Assembly (NCBI RefSeq): GCF_009903625.1
Contig: NZ_CP047569.1
Span: forward strand, 3,326,501 to 3,390,500
Source of the DNA: Microbulbifer sp. ALW1
GTDB lineage: Bacteria > Pseudomonadota > Gammaproteobacteria > Pseudomonadales > Cellvibrionaceae
DNA length: 64,000 nucleotides
Direction of reading: 5' to 3'
Position numbers and translations under genes: made by a program. Positions 53,424 through 63,934 of the stretch are shown in pieces (the stretch's first letter is position 1; each line of letters starts with the position of its first letter). The notes beneath the pieces were generated by a model, which made no database searches, had not been told where the DNA came from, and saw only the letters and a program-made list of their open reading frames with translations.

Positions 53424-55121
53424 TCAGGCAACTTCCACCGGATAACCCAGCGCCTCGAGACTTTCCACCGCAAGGTCCAGCGATTGCTTGTCGGCCTGGC
53501 GATGCAGTTTCACTTCACCCAGGTAATACTCAAGACTGATGATGGCGTCGGCAAAAATTTCCAGGGACTGCTCTACCGCCGGAGCGACATTTTTCTGGTC
53601 GATCACGGCATCGACGAAATGTACCAACCGCTCCACGACCGCCGCCGCGCGAGACAGACTCAGAACCACCAAGCCACCGCGCACGCTGTTGAGGGTGGTG
53701 GAGACATTGCGAATATGGCCATGATCAAAGCCGGAATCCGCATAAGAGGCCAGCGCCCGCTTGATCAGCGACAAGCCCGCTTCGGCCTCTTTTAGCACCG
53801 CGAGTTCCGCTTCTGCCAACTGACTGCGCTCAAGTGCAATATCCGCCTGTCCGGTTTCATCCAACTCGATCGTAGAAGTCTGGCGCAGCGCGCGAATGGT
53901 GCCGTCGACCGTCAGAATCTGATTGGTAAGCTGCTGTAATGCATTGTCTGCCGCACGCCCACCCGCAGCGGCACAGCTTTGGTATGCAGTAAGCGAGCCG
54001 CCCAAATTCTCACCTATTCGGCGGAAATTAAGCAGGATCAGGGTGTTGGAAATTTTACGCAGGGTGTCTACCAGACCACCCTCTTCATCCAGGTTACTGA
54101 CACCGATCATCTCGGCATCATCGAGCATCCGGCGCACTCCGGAAAGCTCCTCATCCAGGGCGTTGGCAACCGCCGCAATCGCCGTAGCACCCGGGCCGCC
54201 GAGACTGGCTCTGTCACGCTCAAGCTCGGGCTCGCGATAGCCCAGCGGTTTGACGCCGAACACCTGCAACAGCCTTTCCCCATGTCCGGACGGACCGGAC
54301 AAAGCCAACCAATAGAGGCACTCTTTAATCAATACCGGCGGCGCCGGCTGATCCAGCGCGGCGTCACCATCGCGGCAGATATTGCGCAGGCGTCGATCCA
54401 GCATACTGAACACCATAACCCGCTGGCGATTGACCAACATCTCGCGGTCCGCCATCGCGGAGATAGCCGCACCCGAAACAGACCAAAGCTTGCCGTTTGG
54501 ACGCCCGGCACACACGCTGGCAATACGCTGTAACGCGCGCGACATCATGGTATACGCCGGCCCGCGAGGCTTGCCTTTCAGCAACGCCAGCAGTCCCACC
54601 TGATACATATGGCGGAACCGGCGTACAAAGGATTTGAGATCTTCTGACATGACCGCGGAGGACACCGCTCCCGGCATATTTGCATCCAGACGGCAGCGCA
54701 GGAAGTGACTTTCAGGTACCGGAGCCTGTGCCCGCGCGAGTCGCAGGCTATTAATATAGGGCACCAGCAACTCTGGACGAGCGCTGGCCCGGTTCTGTAC
54801 AAAATCCAGATAGCGGGTCAGCACATAGAAAGCGGTACCGACACCTTCGAGCAGCTCGTCTGGTGACTGCTGTCGGTCTTGCAGCAGGTCTCCCATCGCG
54901 GTGAGCATTTCCTGGGCCAGCAGCTCGGCTGCCGTTAATTGAACCATCTGCAGCACGCCGGCGACCTGCCGCAGCCGCTGAATACACTGCTCAAGTGCCT
55001 GCTTGTTGCCATGATCGGCCGCAAACTGATCCAGGTAACCGGTGGCACCTTCAATACTTGCCACAAGCTCTTCTTTTACCAGGCTAACGGACGTCAGGTT
55101 GATTTCGCGCAATTCACTCAA
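53424..55121 (-). CDS. fimL: FimL-like pilus/chemosensory regulator
   Basis: A 565-residue, mostly helical cytoplasmic protein. It matches the layout of P. aeruginosa FimL: an N-terminal part similar to the histidine phosphotransfer region of ChpA but without a phosphorylatable-His (H-x-x-K-G) motif, followed by long helical bundles. FimL supports type IV pilus assembly and cAMP/Vfr signalling through the Chp system. Gene order also fits, since it is next to nudC as I recall in Pseudomonas. No pil or chp gene is in the window. The ATG at 55121 has only a weak ribosome site. Confidence 0.82.
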   Translation of the reverse strand: MSELREINLTSVSLVKEELVASIEGATGYLDQFAADHGNKQALEQCIQRLRQVAGVLQMVQLTAAELLAQEMLTAMGDLLQDRQQSPDELLEGVGTAFYVLTRYLDFVQNRASARPELLVPYINSLRLARAQAPVPESHFLRCRLDANMPGAVSSAVMSEDLKSFVRRFRHMYQVGLLALLKGKPRGPAYTMMSRALQRIASVCAGRPNGKLWSVSGAAISAMADREMLVNRQRVMVFSMLDRRLRNICRDGDAALDQPAPPVLIKECLYWLALSGPSGHGERLLQVFGVKPLGYREPELERDRASLGGPGATAIAAVANALDEELSGVRRMLDDAEMIGVSNLDEEGGLVDTLRKISNTLILLNFRRIGENLGGSLTAYQSCAAAGGRAADNALQQLTNQILTVDGTIRALRQTSTIELDETGQADIALERSQLAEAELAVLKEAEAGLSLIKRALASYADSGFDHGHIRNVSTTLNSVRGGLVVLSLSRAAAVVERLVHFVDAVIDQKNVAPAVEQSLEIFADAIISLEYYLGEVKLHRQADKQSLDLAVESLEALGYPVEVA

Positions 55122-55499
55122 TGCCTACACCACTGCAATTGTCTTTATATTTTTACCCGCCCGGTAATCGGGGGCATCCAGCACACTCCGCGGCCATTAC
55201 TAGGATAACTGAGCCATCAGGCGGCAGTTGCACGGAGCGGTTTTGCAAAGCCGCCAATATACAGCTTTGCGCATTCGGTTTCGTGTACAAAACCCCGGCA
55301 GCTAGGGCAATTTATACCAAACCGCCCAAGAATCCATCTTTATGGACTCAATTTCCATCGATCAATCAACAAAACTTACCCTTGCTGGTGGCAACTGGTT
55401 AAACCAATTGAATTTTCCCCCGGAACTGGGTAGGTTTCCGGGGCGACCCCCCAGCAGTATCGGGACGGGGCTCACGGAGAACCAAGGAAGTAACCCATA
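55122..55499. other. 378-base divergent gap between fimL and nhaB
   Basis: This stretch holds the divergent promoters. It contains GCAAAGC (55245-55251) with GCTTTGC (55264-55270) as a 7-base stem around 12 bases, and a small palindrome TGGTT-A-AACCA at 55396-55406. The middle is AT-rich. AAGGAAG before 55500 is the nhaB ribosome site. I see no credible open frame or RNA gene. Confidence 0.6.
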
Positions 55500-57032
55500 A
55501 TGAACACCCTAAACCAATCCCTGTCACGTTCCGGAAGCGGCATCGGCCGAGCCTTCAGCGAGAACTTCCTCGGCGAAGCACCCGACTGGTACAAGCTGAC
55601 CATTGCTGTATTTTTGATCATCAACCCCATCCTGCTGCACACCACCTCACCATTTATTACCGGATGGGTGCTGATCGGTGAATTTATATTCACCCTGGCC
55701 ATGGCACTCAAGTGCTACCCGCTGCAGCCCGGGGGCCTTCTCGCCATTGAAGCCGTGCTACTGGGCATGACTAGCAGCAACGCGGTGTATCGCGAAGTGA
55801 CCGACAATATACAGGTCATCCTGTTGCTGATGTTCATGGTGGCCGGCATCTACTTTATGAAGAACCTGCTGCTGTACGTATTTACCAAACTGTTAATCAA
55901 CGTACGCTCCAAAACCACCCTATCCCTACTGTTCTGCGGAGTTTCCGCGGTGCTGTCCGCATTCCTCGACGCACTGACCGTTACCGCAGTACTGATCAGT
56001 GTCGCCGTCGGCTTTTACGCGGTTTATCACAAAGTGGCGTCAAACCGACAAACCCACCCGGAACACGACCACTCTTCCGATGAAGAAGTGGTGGAATACC
56101 ACCGCTCAGATCTGGATCAGTTCCGCTCCTTCCTCCGCAGCCTGATCATGCATGGCGCCGTCGGTACTGCACTGGGCGGTGTCTGTACCTTGGTTGGCGA
56201 ACCGCAAAACCTGCTGATTGCGGAAAAGGCGGGCTGGGACTTCCTGCACTTCTTCCTCTATATGGCACCGGTCACCATGCCCGCGCTGCTCGCGGGCCTC
56301 CTGACCTGCTTTATATTGGAAAAAAGCAAAATGTTCGGTTACGGGGCAAAGCTGCCAAACGCTGTGCGCGAAGTACTCTCCAACTTCGCGGTAGAACAGG
56401 AACAGAAACGTACCCAGCGGGATGTTGTGGAGCTGTGGGTGCAGGGCATTGTTGCAGTGATCCTGGTGCTGTCATTGGCCTTCCACGTCGCTGAAGTGGG
56501 TATCATCGGCCTGATGATCATCGTACTGCTCACGGCATTCAACGGCGTCATTCAGGAAGCGCGTATCGGCCATGCCTTTGAAGAAGCCCTGCCCTTCACC
56601 GCCCTACTGGTAGTCTTTTTTGCCATCGTAGCGGTCATCCATGAACAGCACCTGTTTGAGCCGGTCACCCACTTTGTACTTGGCCTTGAACCGGAGCAAC
56701 AGCCAGGCATGCTGTTTTTGGCCAATGGCATTTTATCCATGATCAGTGACAACGTATTCGTGGCAACGGTTTACATCAACGAAGTGAAAGCCGCGCTCAC
56801 GGCAGGCGATATCACTCGCGAGCATTTTGACAAGCTGGCCATCGCCATCAATACCGGCACCAACCTGCCGAGTGTTGCCACACCCAATGGACAGGCGGCA
56901 TTCCTGTTCCTGCTCACCTCTGCACTGGCGCCGTTAATCCGCCTTTCCTACGGTCGCATGGTCATTATGGCTCTGCCTTACACCATCGTGCTGAGCATTG
57001 TGGCCATGCTTTGTGTGATTTACGCCATCTAA
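55500..57032 (+). CDS. nhaB: Na+/H+ antiporter NhaB
   Basis: A 510-residue polytopic inner-membrane antiporter that exports Na+ in exchange for H+. It opens with the family's SFSENFLG-type region ([20 protein letters not shown]). Other landmarks are [36 protein letters not shown] and [17 protein letters not shown], with [21 protein letters not shown] near the end. This length and these motifs identify NhaB rather than NhaA or NhaD. It ends before a bidirectional terminator shared with dnaQ. Sodium export fits a marine setting. Confidence 0.96.
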   Translation: MNTLNQSLSRSGSGIGRAFSENFLGEAPDWYKLTIAVFLIINPILLHTTSPFITGWVLIGEFIFTLAMALKCYPLQPGGLLAIEAVLLGMTSSNAVYREVTDNIQVILLLMFMVAGIYFMKNLLLYVFTKLLINVRSKTTLSLLFCGVSAVLSAFLDALTVTAVLISVAVGFYAVYHKVASNRQTHPEHDHSSDEEVVEYHRSDLDQFRSFLRSLIMHGAVGTALGGVCTLVGEPQNLLIAEKAGWDFLHFFLYMAPVTMPALLAGLLTCFILEKSKMFGYGAKLPNAVREVLSNFAVEQEQKRTQRDVVELWVQGIVAVILVLSLAFHVAEVGIIGLMIIVLLTAFNGVIQEARIGHAFEEALPFTALLVVFFAIVAVIHEQHLFEPVTHFVLGLEPEQQPGMLFLANGILSMISDNVFVATVYINEVKAALTAGDITREHFDKLAIAINTGTNLPSVATPNGQAAFLFLLTSALAPLIRLSYGRMVIMALPYTIVLSIVAMLCVIYAI

Positions 57033-57074
57033 GCGAGCTAACTGAATCCCACTGCCGGAATTTAAGCACGAATT

Positions 57075-57103
57075 AAAAAGGGGCCCCAAAGGGCCCCTTT
57101 TTT
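57075..57103. terminator. bidirectional intrinsic terminator between nhaB and dnaQ
   Basis: AAAAAGGGGCCC-CAAA-GGGCCCCTTTTT is a perfect 12-base stem with an A-run on one side and a T-run on the other, serving both convergent genes. Confidence 0.95.
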
Positions 57104-57145
57104 GTATTTCGCAGAACGCTGGGTTTCCCCTAGCATCAATACGTT

Positions 57146-57868
57146 TTACCAGAAGTGCTTACCCGCAGATTTTTCCAGCAAACCGAGAAACTGCGCATGC
57201 GCTTCCTGCTCCTCAGGGCTGGCCTGCAGCACGGATAGGCGGGCACGCTCTGCACTCAAGCGTCGAATGGAGCCCACCTCCATCTGTTCGGTTTTGCTTT
57301 CTTCTTCATCACCACCCTTGTCGGCCCCCGCCAAGGCGAGATCCGTTTGTCCACCGGTCATGATCAGATAGACATCCGCCAGGATCTCAGCATCGAGCAA
57401 TGCGCCGTGGAGATCCCGCTGGGAGTTATCTACGAAGTAGCGCTTACACAGCGCATCCAGGTTATTTTTCTGGCCGGGATGCTTTTCCCGGGCCAATGCC
57501 AGGGTATCAAGCACACCGCAATGCGCCGCTACATTCTGCCAGCGAGGATTGCCAAGCCGTTTCAACTCGGCATTGATGAAGCCCACATCGAAGGGGGCAT
57601 TGTGAATGACCAACTCTGCACCATCGCAAAAGGTCATAAACTCATCAGCAACCTGAGAAAAGACAGGCTTATCAACCAGGAATTCATTGGTGATACCGTG
57701 AACTTCGATGGCCCCGTCATCTACCTGCCGCTCCGGATTGATGTATTGATGATAATGGCGACCAGTCAACTTCCGATTGATCAGTTCGACACAACCAATT
57801 TCAATAATCCGGTGTCCGGATTTAGGATCCAGACCTGTGGTTTCGGTATCCAGTACTATCTGGCGCAT
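57146..57868 (-). CDS. dnaQ: DNA polymerase III epsilon subunit (proofreading exonuclease)
   Basis: A 240-residue DEDDh 3'-5' exonuclease. ExoI is LDTETTG with Asp7 and Glu9, ExoII is NAPFDVGFIN, and the ExoIII region HGALLDAEILADVYL provides His and Asp. The C-terminal tail links to the polymerase subunit. The ATG at 57868 (MRQIVLDTETTG) fits the family. The open frame runs 25 codons further upstream into rnhA. It starts four bases after the rnhA stop, so rnhA and dnaQ are co-transcribed on this strand rather than divergent as in E. coli. Confidence 0.95.
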   Translation of the reverse strand: MRQIVLDTETTGLDPKSGHRIIEIGCVELINRKLTGRHYHQYINPERQVDDGAIEVHGITNEFLVDKPVFSQVADEFMTFCDGAELVIHNAPFDVGFINAELKRLGNPRWQNVAAHCGVLDTLALAREKHPGQKNNLDALCKRYFVDNSQRDLHGALLDAEILADVYLIMTGGQTDLALAGADKGGDEEESKTEQMEVGSIRRLSAERARLSVLQASPEEQEAHAQFLGLLEKSAGKHFW

Positions 57869-57872
57869 CGGA

Positions 57873-58310
57873 TTAATCCCCCAACTCATCAATTCCGCGG
57901 TTTGCAAGTTCATCGGCGCGCTCGTTGCCCGGATTTCCCGCATGCCCCTTTACCCAGTGCCACTGCACTTCGTGATGGGCGATGGCGTCATCCAGGGCCT
58001 GCCAAAGATCGGCGTTTTTCACAGGCTTTTTATTGGCGGTCTTCCAGCCATTCCTTTTCCAGTTGTGGATCCAACCGGTTATCCCCTGGCGCACGTACTG
58101 GGAATCCGTGTGCAGGTCTACCGCACAGCGCTGATTCAAAGCAGTCAGCGCCTGGATGGCAGCCATCAGCTCCATGCGATTATTGGTGGTCAGTGACTCT
58201 CCTCCGCACAGCTCTTTTTCTGCACCGCCGCTCATCAGCAATGCTCCCCAGCCGCCCGGGCCGGGATTTCCCCGGCAGGCGCCATCGGTATAAATGGTAA
58301 CTTGTTTCAA
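57873..58310 (-). CDS. rnhA: ribonuclease HI
   Basis: A 145-residue RNase HI that cleaves the RNA strand of RNA-DNA hybrids. The acidic site is formed by Asp in [14 protein letters not shown], Glu in [11 protein letters not shown], Asp in [11 protein letters not shown] and a late Asp in [23 protein letters not shown] is the basic protrusion typical of the E. coli-type enzyme. Its stop is four bases from the dnaQ ATG, and it lies downstream of the methyltransferase on the same strand. Confidence 0.96.
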   Translation of the reverse strand: MKQVTIYTDGACRGNPGPGGWGALLMSGGAEKELCGGESLTTNNRMELMAAIQALTALNQRCAVDLHTDSQYVRQGITGWIHNWKRNGWKTANKKPVKNADLWQALDDAIAHHEVQWHWVKGHAGNPGNERADELANRGIDELGD

Positions 58311-58378
58311 ACCGGGCTCTTGTAATTCGAATTGTATTCAAGACAAGGATACGCCGCATTGGATGCAAGCATTTGCAC

Positions 58379-59188
58379 TCAGCGCGTTCGTTTTTGGTGG
58401 CGATCTCTGGCGGCAACTCGAGGACTGCTGGGCACCACACTCAAAGCAGGCTTTTTCTCACCGCGCCAGTTAATTTTGATGGTGCGCATACGTGCGACTT
58501 CTTTGCGCGCGACTATGAGGTAAAAGCCACCCCAGGGCAAGTGCCAGCGGTTACCCAAGCGCTCCATCCAGGCCGTCTTGGCCAGCAGGTCACGGTGCTG
58601 CAATGGCAGCCGGAAAAAACCCCGTTCGACCGGTGCCGCCTGCAGGTCCAACAGATTCATCCAGTCTGCCACCCGCGCCGCGCGCAACTGATTGCCCTTC
58701 TGGTAGATGCTCGAGGACCCAAAGATACGTGTAAGCCCCAACAGCGAAAAGGGATTGAAGCCGATCAGCACCATGTGTCCCCCAGGAATCAGCACCCGCG
58801 CCGCTTCGCGCAACACTTGGTGGGGATGGGGAGCAAAGTCCAGCATGTGGTGCAAAATCACCACATCGATAGATTCCGCTGGCAGCGGCAGCTGTTCGAA
58901 CTCCACCAGCGCCGCGCCACCACCCTCAACACAAGGGCTCAGGCGAAAGCGGTGATTGATCCGGCTACAGGCCGCAAAGTCTACCTGCTCCGCTACACTG
59001 GCCTGCATCAGGTGGTAGCCGAACAAGCGCTCTACCAGCGGCTGAACCAAGGCGAGCTGCTGGGTGAGAATTTCCTGGCCCAAGCCACCCTTGAACCAAT
59101 CGCTTAGCTCCGGGCAAGACTGAGATAGCGGCGGCAACTGAGCACCGCCGCGCTCGAACAGAGATGTAAACTCCGATTTCCGCCCCAT
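58379..59188 (-). CDS. SAM-dependent methyltransferase
   Basis: A 269-residue class I methyltransferase. The SAM-binding region is less typical than usual. The methyltransferase-11-like core ESIDVVILHHMLDFAPHPHQVLREAARVLIPGGHMVLIGFNPFSLLGL is clear. The C-terminus is Lys/Arg-rich. The target is unknown. Relatives in this position, between rnhA and gloB, are common in gammaproteobacteria. The ATG at 59188 has AGGAG eight bases before it. It is divergent from gloB. Confidence 0.88.
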   Translation of the reverse strand: MGRKSEFTSLFERGGAQLPPLSQSCPELSDWFKGGLGQEILTQQLALVQPLVERLFGYHLMQASVAEQVDFAACSRINHRFRLSPCVEGGGAALVEFEQLPLPAESIDVVILHHMLDFAPHPHQVLREAARVLIPGGHMVLIGFNPFSLLGLTRIFGSSSIYQKGNQLRAARVADWMNLLDLQAAPVERGFFRLPLQHRDLLAKTAWMERLGNRWHLPWGGFYLIVARKEVARMRTIKINWRGEKKPALSVVPSSPRVAARDRHQKRTR

Positions 59189-59336
59189 CTGGCAGCTCCT
59201 TTTGCGGCTCCTCGAATTATGGGTCACAAGCGACCAAAAACACTGCCAACCGCAGGACCCGTCAGGTCAGCGGTCCCAAACAGCTGGACTCTCTATGTTA
59301 AGGTTGCGACATCCAGTAGGTTAGCGGGACACAGCA

Positions 59337-60131
59337 ATGATCACAATCCACCCAATTCCTGCATTTAGCGATAACTATATCTGGCATTTGCAGCAAAGTG
59401 GCGAAATAAGTAGCGAAACAGGTAACGAAAACGCCCAGCAAAACTGGGTGATAGACCCCGGGGATGCCGCGCCAGTGATGGCGGCATTGGGGGATTCGCC
59501 GCTAACGGGCATCCTTTTGACCCACCACCATTTCGACCATACTGGCGGTGTCGAAGCGCTGAAAAAGGCGTTCGACTGCCCGGTCTATGGCCCCGGCAGT
59601 ATTGCAGGTGTCACCCACCCCCTGAATGATGGCGATACATTAGACTTGATGGGCTGCCACTGGGACGTTATCGCGGTACCCGGTCACACCCTCGACCACA
59701 TCGCACTGGTACTTCGGGATGGTGCCATTACCCACCTTTTCTGCGGCGACACCCTCTTTGCAGCCGGCTGCGGACGTCTGTTCGAGGGCACACCAGAACA
59801 GATGCACCACTCACTGTCCAAGCTCGCCGCTCTACCCCCGGAAACCCGGGTCTACTGCGCCCACGAGTACACGCTCTCCAACCTGAAATTTGCCGCGGCC
59901 GCTGACCCGGCCAACACGGAGGTCACCGAGCGCCAGGTGGCAGCACAGGCAATACGCCAGCGCGGCTTGCCGACACTGCCGTCCACTATTGCGCTGGAGC
60001 TCGCCACCAACCCTTTCCTGCGCACCAGCGCTGACGCGGTACGGACACAGGCGATCGCACATGGTGCCGGGGAAGCCCCATCCGCTGTAGAAATATTCGC
60101 CACTTTACGACACTGGAAGGACAATTTTTAG
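59337..60131 (+). CDS. gloB: hydroxyacylglutathione hydrolase (glyoxalase II)
   Basis: A 264-residue MBL-fold enzyme that hydrolyses S-lactoylglutathione in methylglyoxal detoxification. The metal motif is [20 protein letters not shown] and [21 protein letters not shown] follow, with [14 protein letters not shown] supplying the last His. Compared with E. coli GloB there is an extra segment of about 13 residues after HLQQ ([12 protein letters not shown]), encoded by a 12-base imperfect triplication at 59398-59433. Confidence 0.95.
   Translation: MITIHPIPAFSDNYIWHLQQSGEISSETGNENAQQNWVIDPGDAAPVMAALGDSPLTGILLTHHHFDHTGGVEALKKAFDCPVYGPGSIAGVTHPLNDGDTLDLMGCHWDVIAVPGHTLDHIALVLRDGAITHLFCGDTLFAAGCGRLFEGTPEQMHHSLSKLAALPPETRVYCAHEYTLSNLKFAAAADPANTEVTERQVAAQAIRQRGLPTLPSTIALELATNPFLRTSADAVRTQAIAHGAGEAPSAVEIFATLRHWKDNF
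59398..59433 (+). repeat. 12-base triplication inside gloB
   Basis: GTGGCGAAATAA, GTAGCGAAACAG and GTAACGAAAACG follow in frame, each encoding a four-residue unit of a surface loop ([12 protein letters not shown] in the shifted frame). The changes between units show that the expansion is old. Confidence 0.85.
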
Positions 60132-60292
60132 GCAATTTGCATTGACCGGAACCAAAGACCCTCTTTAGAATCAGACAATTACAAATTAAAGCTCAAGCGT
60201 ATTAATCGATAATTCAGGCGACAGGCGCCCCTGATTGGACGGCGCCCGCTACACGCTTGGCAAAAAGATAACGACAGACTGCGGACACCAGC

Positions 60293-61870
60293 ATGGTTTA
60301 TAAGAAATTTGCCGTTGCAATTCTGGCAACGGCAGTGGGGGCCTGCGCGCAACTCGATTCTGCGCCGCAATCCGGCAGCTCGAGCCACACCACCCCCGGG
60401 GCTGGCGAGGTCGAAAACAGCCAGGTTCAGGATATCAGCCAGAACATTCTGAGCGCGGCCGAACCGGCGCTGCCACCGAAGGATATCTGGCAGCGACTGC
60501 GACAGGGCTTCTCCCTCGATCGCGAGATCCAACGCCCGAAAGTCCAAGACTACGTCAAGTATTTCTCCTCCAACCAGGGCTATATGGCCCGAGTGACCGA
60601 ACGTTCTCGCCGCTACATCTTCCATGTAGCTGAGCAGCTGGATCAGGCCAACGTCCCCCTGGAGTTCGCACTGCTACCCATTGTGGAAAGCGCCTACGAC
60701 CCATTCGCCTACTCCCATGCGCAAGCCTCCGGAATGTGGCAGTTTATTCCCGCTACCGGCAGATCTTTCGGCCTGGATCAGAACTGGTGGTATGACGGCC
60801 GCCGTGATGTCGTGGAATCCACTCGCGCCGCGTCTGAATACTTCAATTACCTGGCAGCCAAGTTCGACAATGACTGGCTGCTGGTACTCGCTGCTTACAA
60901 TGCCGGCGAAGGGACCGTTCGACGGGCCATCGAGCGCAATGCACGCAGCGGCAAAGGCACCAGCTTCTGGGATCTGAAACTGCCCCGGGAAACCAAGCGC
61001 TACGTACCCCAGTTACTCGCGCTTGCCGAAGTGGTGGCGCACCCGGAGCGTTACCAAGTTCCCCTGCACGACGTGGGCAATACCCCCTACTATACGGCGG
61101 TGAATGTCGGCAGCCAGATCGATCTGGCCCAGGCCTCTGAGCTGGCGGGAATTGAAATTGAAGAACTCTACCTGCTAAACCCCGGGTATAACCGCTGGGC
61201 GACCGACCCCAACGGCAACCACCAACTGCTCATTCCCAGCGATAAAAGTGCGCAGTTTGTCGAAGCCCTGGGGAATTTACCGGCGGATAAACGGGTAAGC
61301 TGGCAGCGCTACACTGTCGCCCGCGGCGACTCGCTCTCGGTCATTGCCCGCCGCTACGAAACCACCATTGCCGCAATTCAGCAGACCAACAAACTCCGCG
61401 GCAGCAGTATCCGCGCCGGACAGACACTCCTGATCCCCAGCGCTTCCGGCCCCAGCGCCCAGTACGCTTACTCGATCGACCAGCGTGTACAGCGCCGCCA
61501 GTCATCCGGAAAAGGACAGAAAACCAGCTACACCGTTCGCCCGGGAGACACCCTCTGGGGCATTGCCCGATCCATGGATGTCAAAGTGCGCGAACTGGCC
61601 AGCTGGAACAACATGGCGCCCGGCGACACCCTCCGCCCAGGCCACAAACTCGTCGCCTACTCCGGCAGTGGCAGCCAGACCGAGCAAAGCAGCCGAACAA
61701 CCCGCAAAGTTTCCTACCGGGTACGCAATGGCGACTCTCTTTACCGGATCGCGCGCAAGTTCAGCATCGATATCAGCGACATTGTGCGCTGGAACAAAAT
61801 CAGCAAGAAAGGCTACCTTCAGCCGGGTCAGCGATTGACCCTCTTCGTAGACAGCGCATCCAACGGCTGA
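60293..61870 (+). CDS. mltD: membrane-bound lytic murein transglycosylase D with three LysM domains
   Basis: A 525-residue lipoprotein. The signal ends AVGAC with lipidated Cys18. The transglycosylase domain (about 115-240) carries Glu132 in LLPIVESAYDPFAYSHAQASGMWQFIP as catalytic acid and NAGEGTVRRAI further on. Three LysM peptidoglycan-binding repeats follow at about 340-385, 410-455 and 475-520 (YTVARGDSL, YTVRPGDTL, YRVRNGDSL). It cleaves glycan strands at the outer membrane. It is 160 bases after gloB on the same strand and ends before a long terminator. Confidence 0.96.
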   Translation: MVYKKFAVAILATAVGACAQLDSAPQSGSSSHTTPGAGEVENSQVQDISQNILSAAEPALPPKDIWQRLRQGFSLDREIQRPKVQDYVKYFSSNQGYMARVTERSRRYIFHVAEQLDQANVPLEFALLPIVESAYDPFAYSHAQASGMWQFIPATGRSFGLDQNWWYDGRRDVVESTRAASEYFNYLAAKFDNDWLLVLAAYNAGEGTVRRAIERNARSGKGTSFWDLKLPRETKRYVPQLLALAEVVAHPERYQVPLHDVGNTPYYTAVNVGSQIDLAQASELAGIEIEELYLLNPGYNRWATDPNGNHQLLIPSDKSAQFVEALGNLPADKRVSWQRYTVARGDSLSVIARRYETTIAAIQQTNKLRGSSIRAGQTLLIPSASGPSAQYAYSIDQRVQRRQSSGKGQKTSYTVRPGDTLWGIARSMDVKVRELASWNNMAPGDTLRPGHKLVAYSGSGSQTEQSSRTTRKVSYRVRNGDSLYRIARKFSIDISDIVRWNKISKKGYLQPGQRLTLFVDSASNG

Positions 61871-61963
61871 CGAACGCTTACCCAAACCCGAATGCTGTGC
61901 ACGCCTGAAACCTCCGGCGCGCACAGCACGAGGAACAGAGCAGAGGGGATCGTCACCAGCTGA

Positions 61964-62013
61964 TTGCAGGCACAAAAAAACCGGCGAATACGCCGGTTTT
62001 TTTGTGCCTGCAA
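61964..62013. terminator. 23-bp perfect bidirectional terminator between mltD and ppiD
   Basis: A perfect 23-base inverted repeat (61964-61986 and 61991-62013) with loop AATA has the core CCGGCG-AATA-CGCCGG flanked by seven A and seven T residues, then GCAGGCAC and its complement. It terminates both convergent genes. Confidence 0.96.
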
Positions 62014-62035
62014 ATCGGGAAGTCCCAAGCGACGG

Positions 62036-63934
62036 TTACTCTGCCTGAGCACCCTCGCCGGAAACTTCGATGTCCGCTTTGCTGGACAGATACTGCTGCA
62101 CTGCGGCCAGCTCGGAAGTACCCTGCATGCTCGCCAGTTGCTGCATCAGCGCGTCGCGCTGTTCTGCGCTCTGACGGGAGAGGTCGCCCTCGCGCACCGC
62201 CCGCAACTGCACAACCACTCGGTCACCACTAGGCAAGCCAAAGTGTCCCAGAGTCTTGGCTCCCGGCTTGGGTGCATCCATTCCGAAGACATGGTTGACC
62301 ACCTCTCCACGAGCACCAAAACCGCCACGTCGGGTTTTTTCACTGGTTTCCAGTGTCAGGCCCTCAGCGGTCGCAACCTCGTCAAAGGACTCAGATCCCG
62401 CTTTTTGCTGAATCGCTTCCGCTTTTGCCACCAATTGCTCGCTGGCTTTTTCTCGCTTCAGACGCTGGACAATTTCCGCCTTGACCTCTTCCAGCGGCTT
62501 AGCGCCCGCCGGCTTGTGGTCAACCACCTTGAGCACTACCGCGTGATTTTCGGAAAGATTCAGAACGTCAGAAGTGACACCATCTTCCATCACCTCCGGA
62601 GAGAAGGCGGCAGCGAGCACTTTGCTATCCGAGGTAATACCGGCTCCACCCTGACGGGAGAAAAGCGGTGTTTTTTGCACAGAGACACCCAGCTCTTCCG
62701 CGGGGCCGGCCAGCGTTTCCGCGTTGTAGGCCAGGTCAGCCAGGCGGCCGAGCGCTCCCACAAACTCCCGCTCGGCTTCCGCACTGCGCAGGCGGGCAGA
62801 GATTGCCGCTTTGCGTTCGTCAAAACTTGGCGGCTCAGCATCAGCCACCTCGATCAGCTTGATGAAGTGGGTACCGTCATCAGTCTGCACCGGGCCGGAA
62901 ACCTGACCGACGTCCAGACTCGCCAGCGCCTCCTCAAAAGCTTCGGGGAAAACATCGCCACTGGTAAAACCGAGATCACCGCCGTCTTCGCGGGAAATGA
63001 TGTCATCGGAATACTGCTTTGCCAGATCCGCAAAATCCGCACCTTCAGCAAGCTTGGCTTGAACTTCAGCCACTTTTTCTGCAGACGCTTCGTCACCGCT
63101 CTCCACCAGGATATGCGCAGCGTGACGACGAATTTTTGCCTCGAAGTTTTTCACTTCCTGGTCGTATTGCGCGCGCAGATCCTGCTCGGACACATCGATA
63201 TTCGCGGCAAACAACTCCGGGGTCAGCTCAATGTATTCAACCGCTACCTGCTCGGGGCGCTGGAAGCTGCCTTGATTGGCATCGTAGTAGGACTGCACTT
63301 CGGCATCCGCCACTTCGATATCACCCAGCAGCGGAGCAGCCGACAGGGTTACATAGTCAAAGTCCCGCTCTTCCATCGATACAGACACGATCTGCTCTGC
63401 ATCGGCACGGGTGGTAAAGGCGCTGTCAGACACGCTGCTCACGTACTGCTGCATTACCATTTCCTGCTCGAGGAGCTGGCGGAAGCCTGCCGCGCTGTAT
63501 CCCATGCGGCGCAGGCCGTCGCGATACATCTGCTGGTCGAATTGGCCATTCACCTGGAAGCCCGGCATCTGCACGATATCTTTATCGACAGCAGAGGCAC
63601 TCATTACCATGCCACTGTTCTGTGCCGCCTGGCGCATCACAGAGCTGTTGACCAGCTGCTGCAGGACCGGACCACGCAACTGCTCATCCGTCAGCAGATC
63701 TGCGGGGACACTGTCTCCATATTGGCTTTCAATCATGCTGCGACGATTTTGAATCGCGCGCTGCAAATCAAGGTTGGAGATTTTCTCTCCATTGACCTCG
63801 GCCACCCTATCGGCCGAGCCACCACTGGCACCGGTGAAAAAATCAATTCCACCGATCACCATAATAAATCCGAAAAACGCAGCAACGATCACCGCCGCTG
63901 TTCCCTTCAGGTTGTCGCGCATGGACTGAAGCAT
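62036..63934 (-). CDS. ppiD: periplasmic folding chaperone/parvulin PpiD
   Basis: A 632-residue inner-membrane-anchored chaperone facing the periplasm, close to the Sec translocon in E. coli. One N-terminal membrane helix (about 12-32) is followed by a SurA-like N-domain (INGEKISNLDLQRAIQNRR-type region, about 40-180), a parvulin domain at about 265-360 (HAAHILVESGDEASAEKVAEVQAKLAEGADFADLAKQYS, GGDLGFTSGDVFPEAFEEAL) and a long helical C-terminus. Prolyl isomerase activity is weak or absent in E. coli PpiD. The upstream neighbour, commonly hupB, lies outside the window. Confidence 0.95.
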   Translation of the reverse strand: MLQSMRDNLKGTAAVIVAAFFGFIMVIGGIDFFTGASGGSADRVAEVNGEKISNLDLQRAIQNRRSMIESQYGDSVPADLLTDEQLRGPVLQQLVNSSVMRQAAQNSGMVMSASAVDKDIVQMPGFQVNGQFDQQMYRDGLRRMGYSAAGFRQLLEQEMVMQQYVSSVSDSAFTTRADAEQIVSVSMEERDFDYVTLSAAPLLGDIEVADAEVQSYYDANQGSFQRPEQVAVEYIELTPELFAANIDVSEQDLRAQYDQEVKNFEAKIRRHAAHILVESGDEASAEKVAEVQAKLAEGADFADLAKQYSDDIISREDGGDLGFTSGDVFPEAFEEALASLDVGQVSGPVQTDDGTHFIKLIEVADAEPPSFDERKAAISARLRSAEAEREFVGALGRLADLAYNAETLAGPAEELGVSVQKTPLFSRQGGAGITSDSKVLAAAFSPEVMEDGVTSDVLNLSENHAVVLKVVDHKPAGAKPLEEVKAEIVQRLKREKASEQLVAKAEAIQQKAGSESFDEVATAEGLTLETSEKTRRGGFGARGEVVNHVFGMDAPKPGAKTLGHFGLPSGDRVVVQLRAVREGDLSRQSAEQRDALMQQLASMQGTSELAAVQQYLSSKADIEVSGEGAQAE

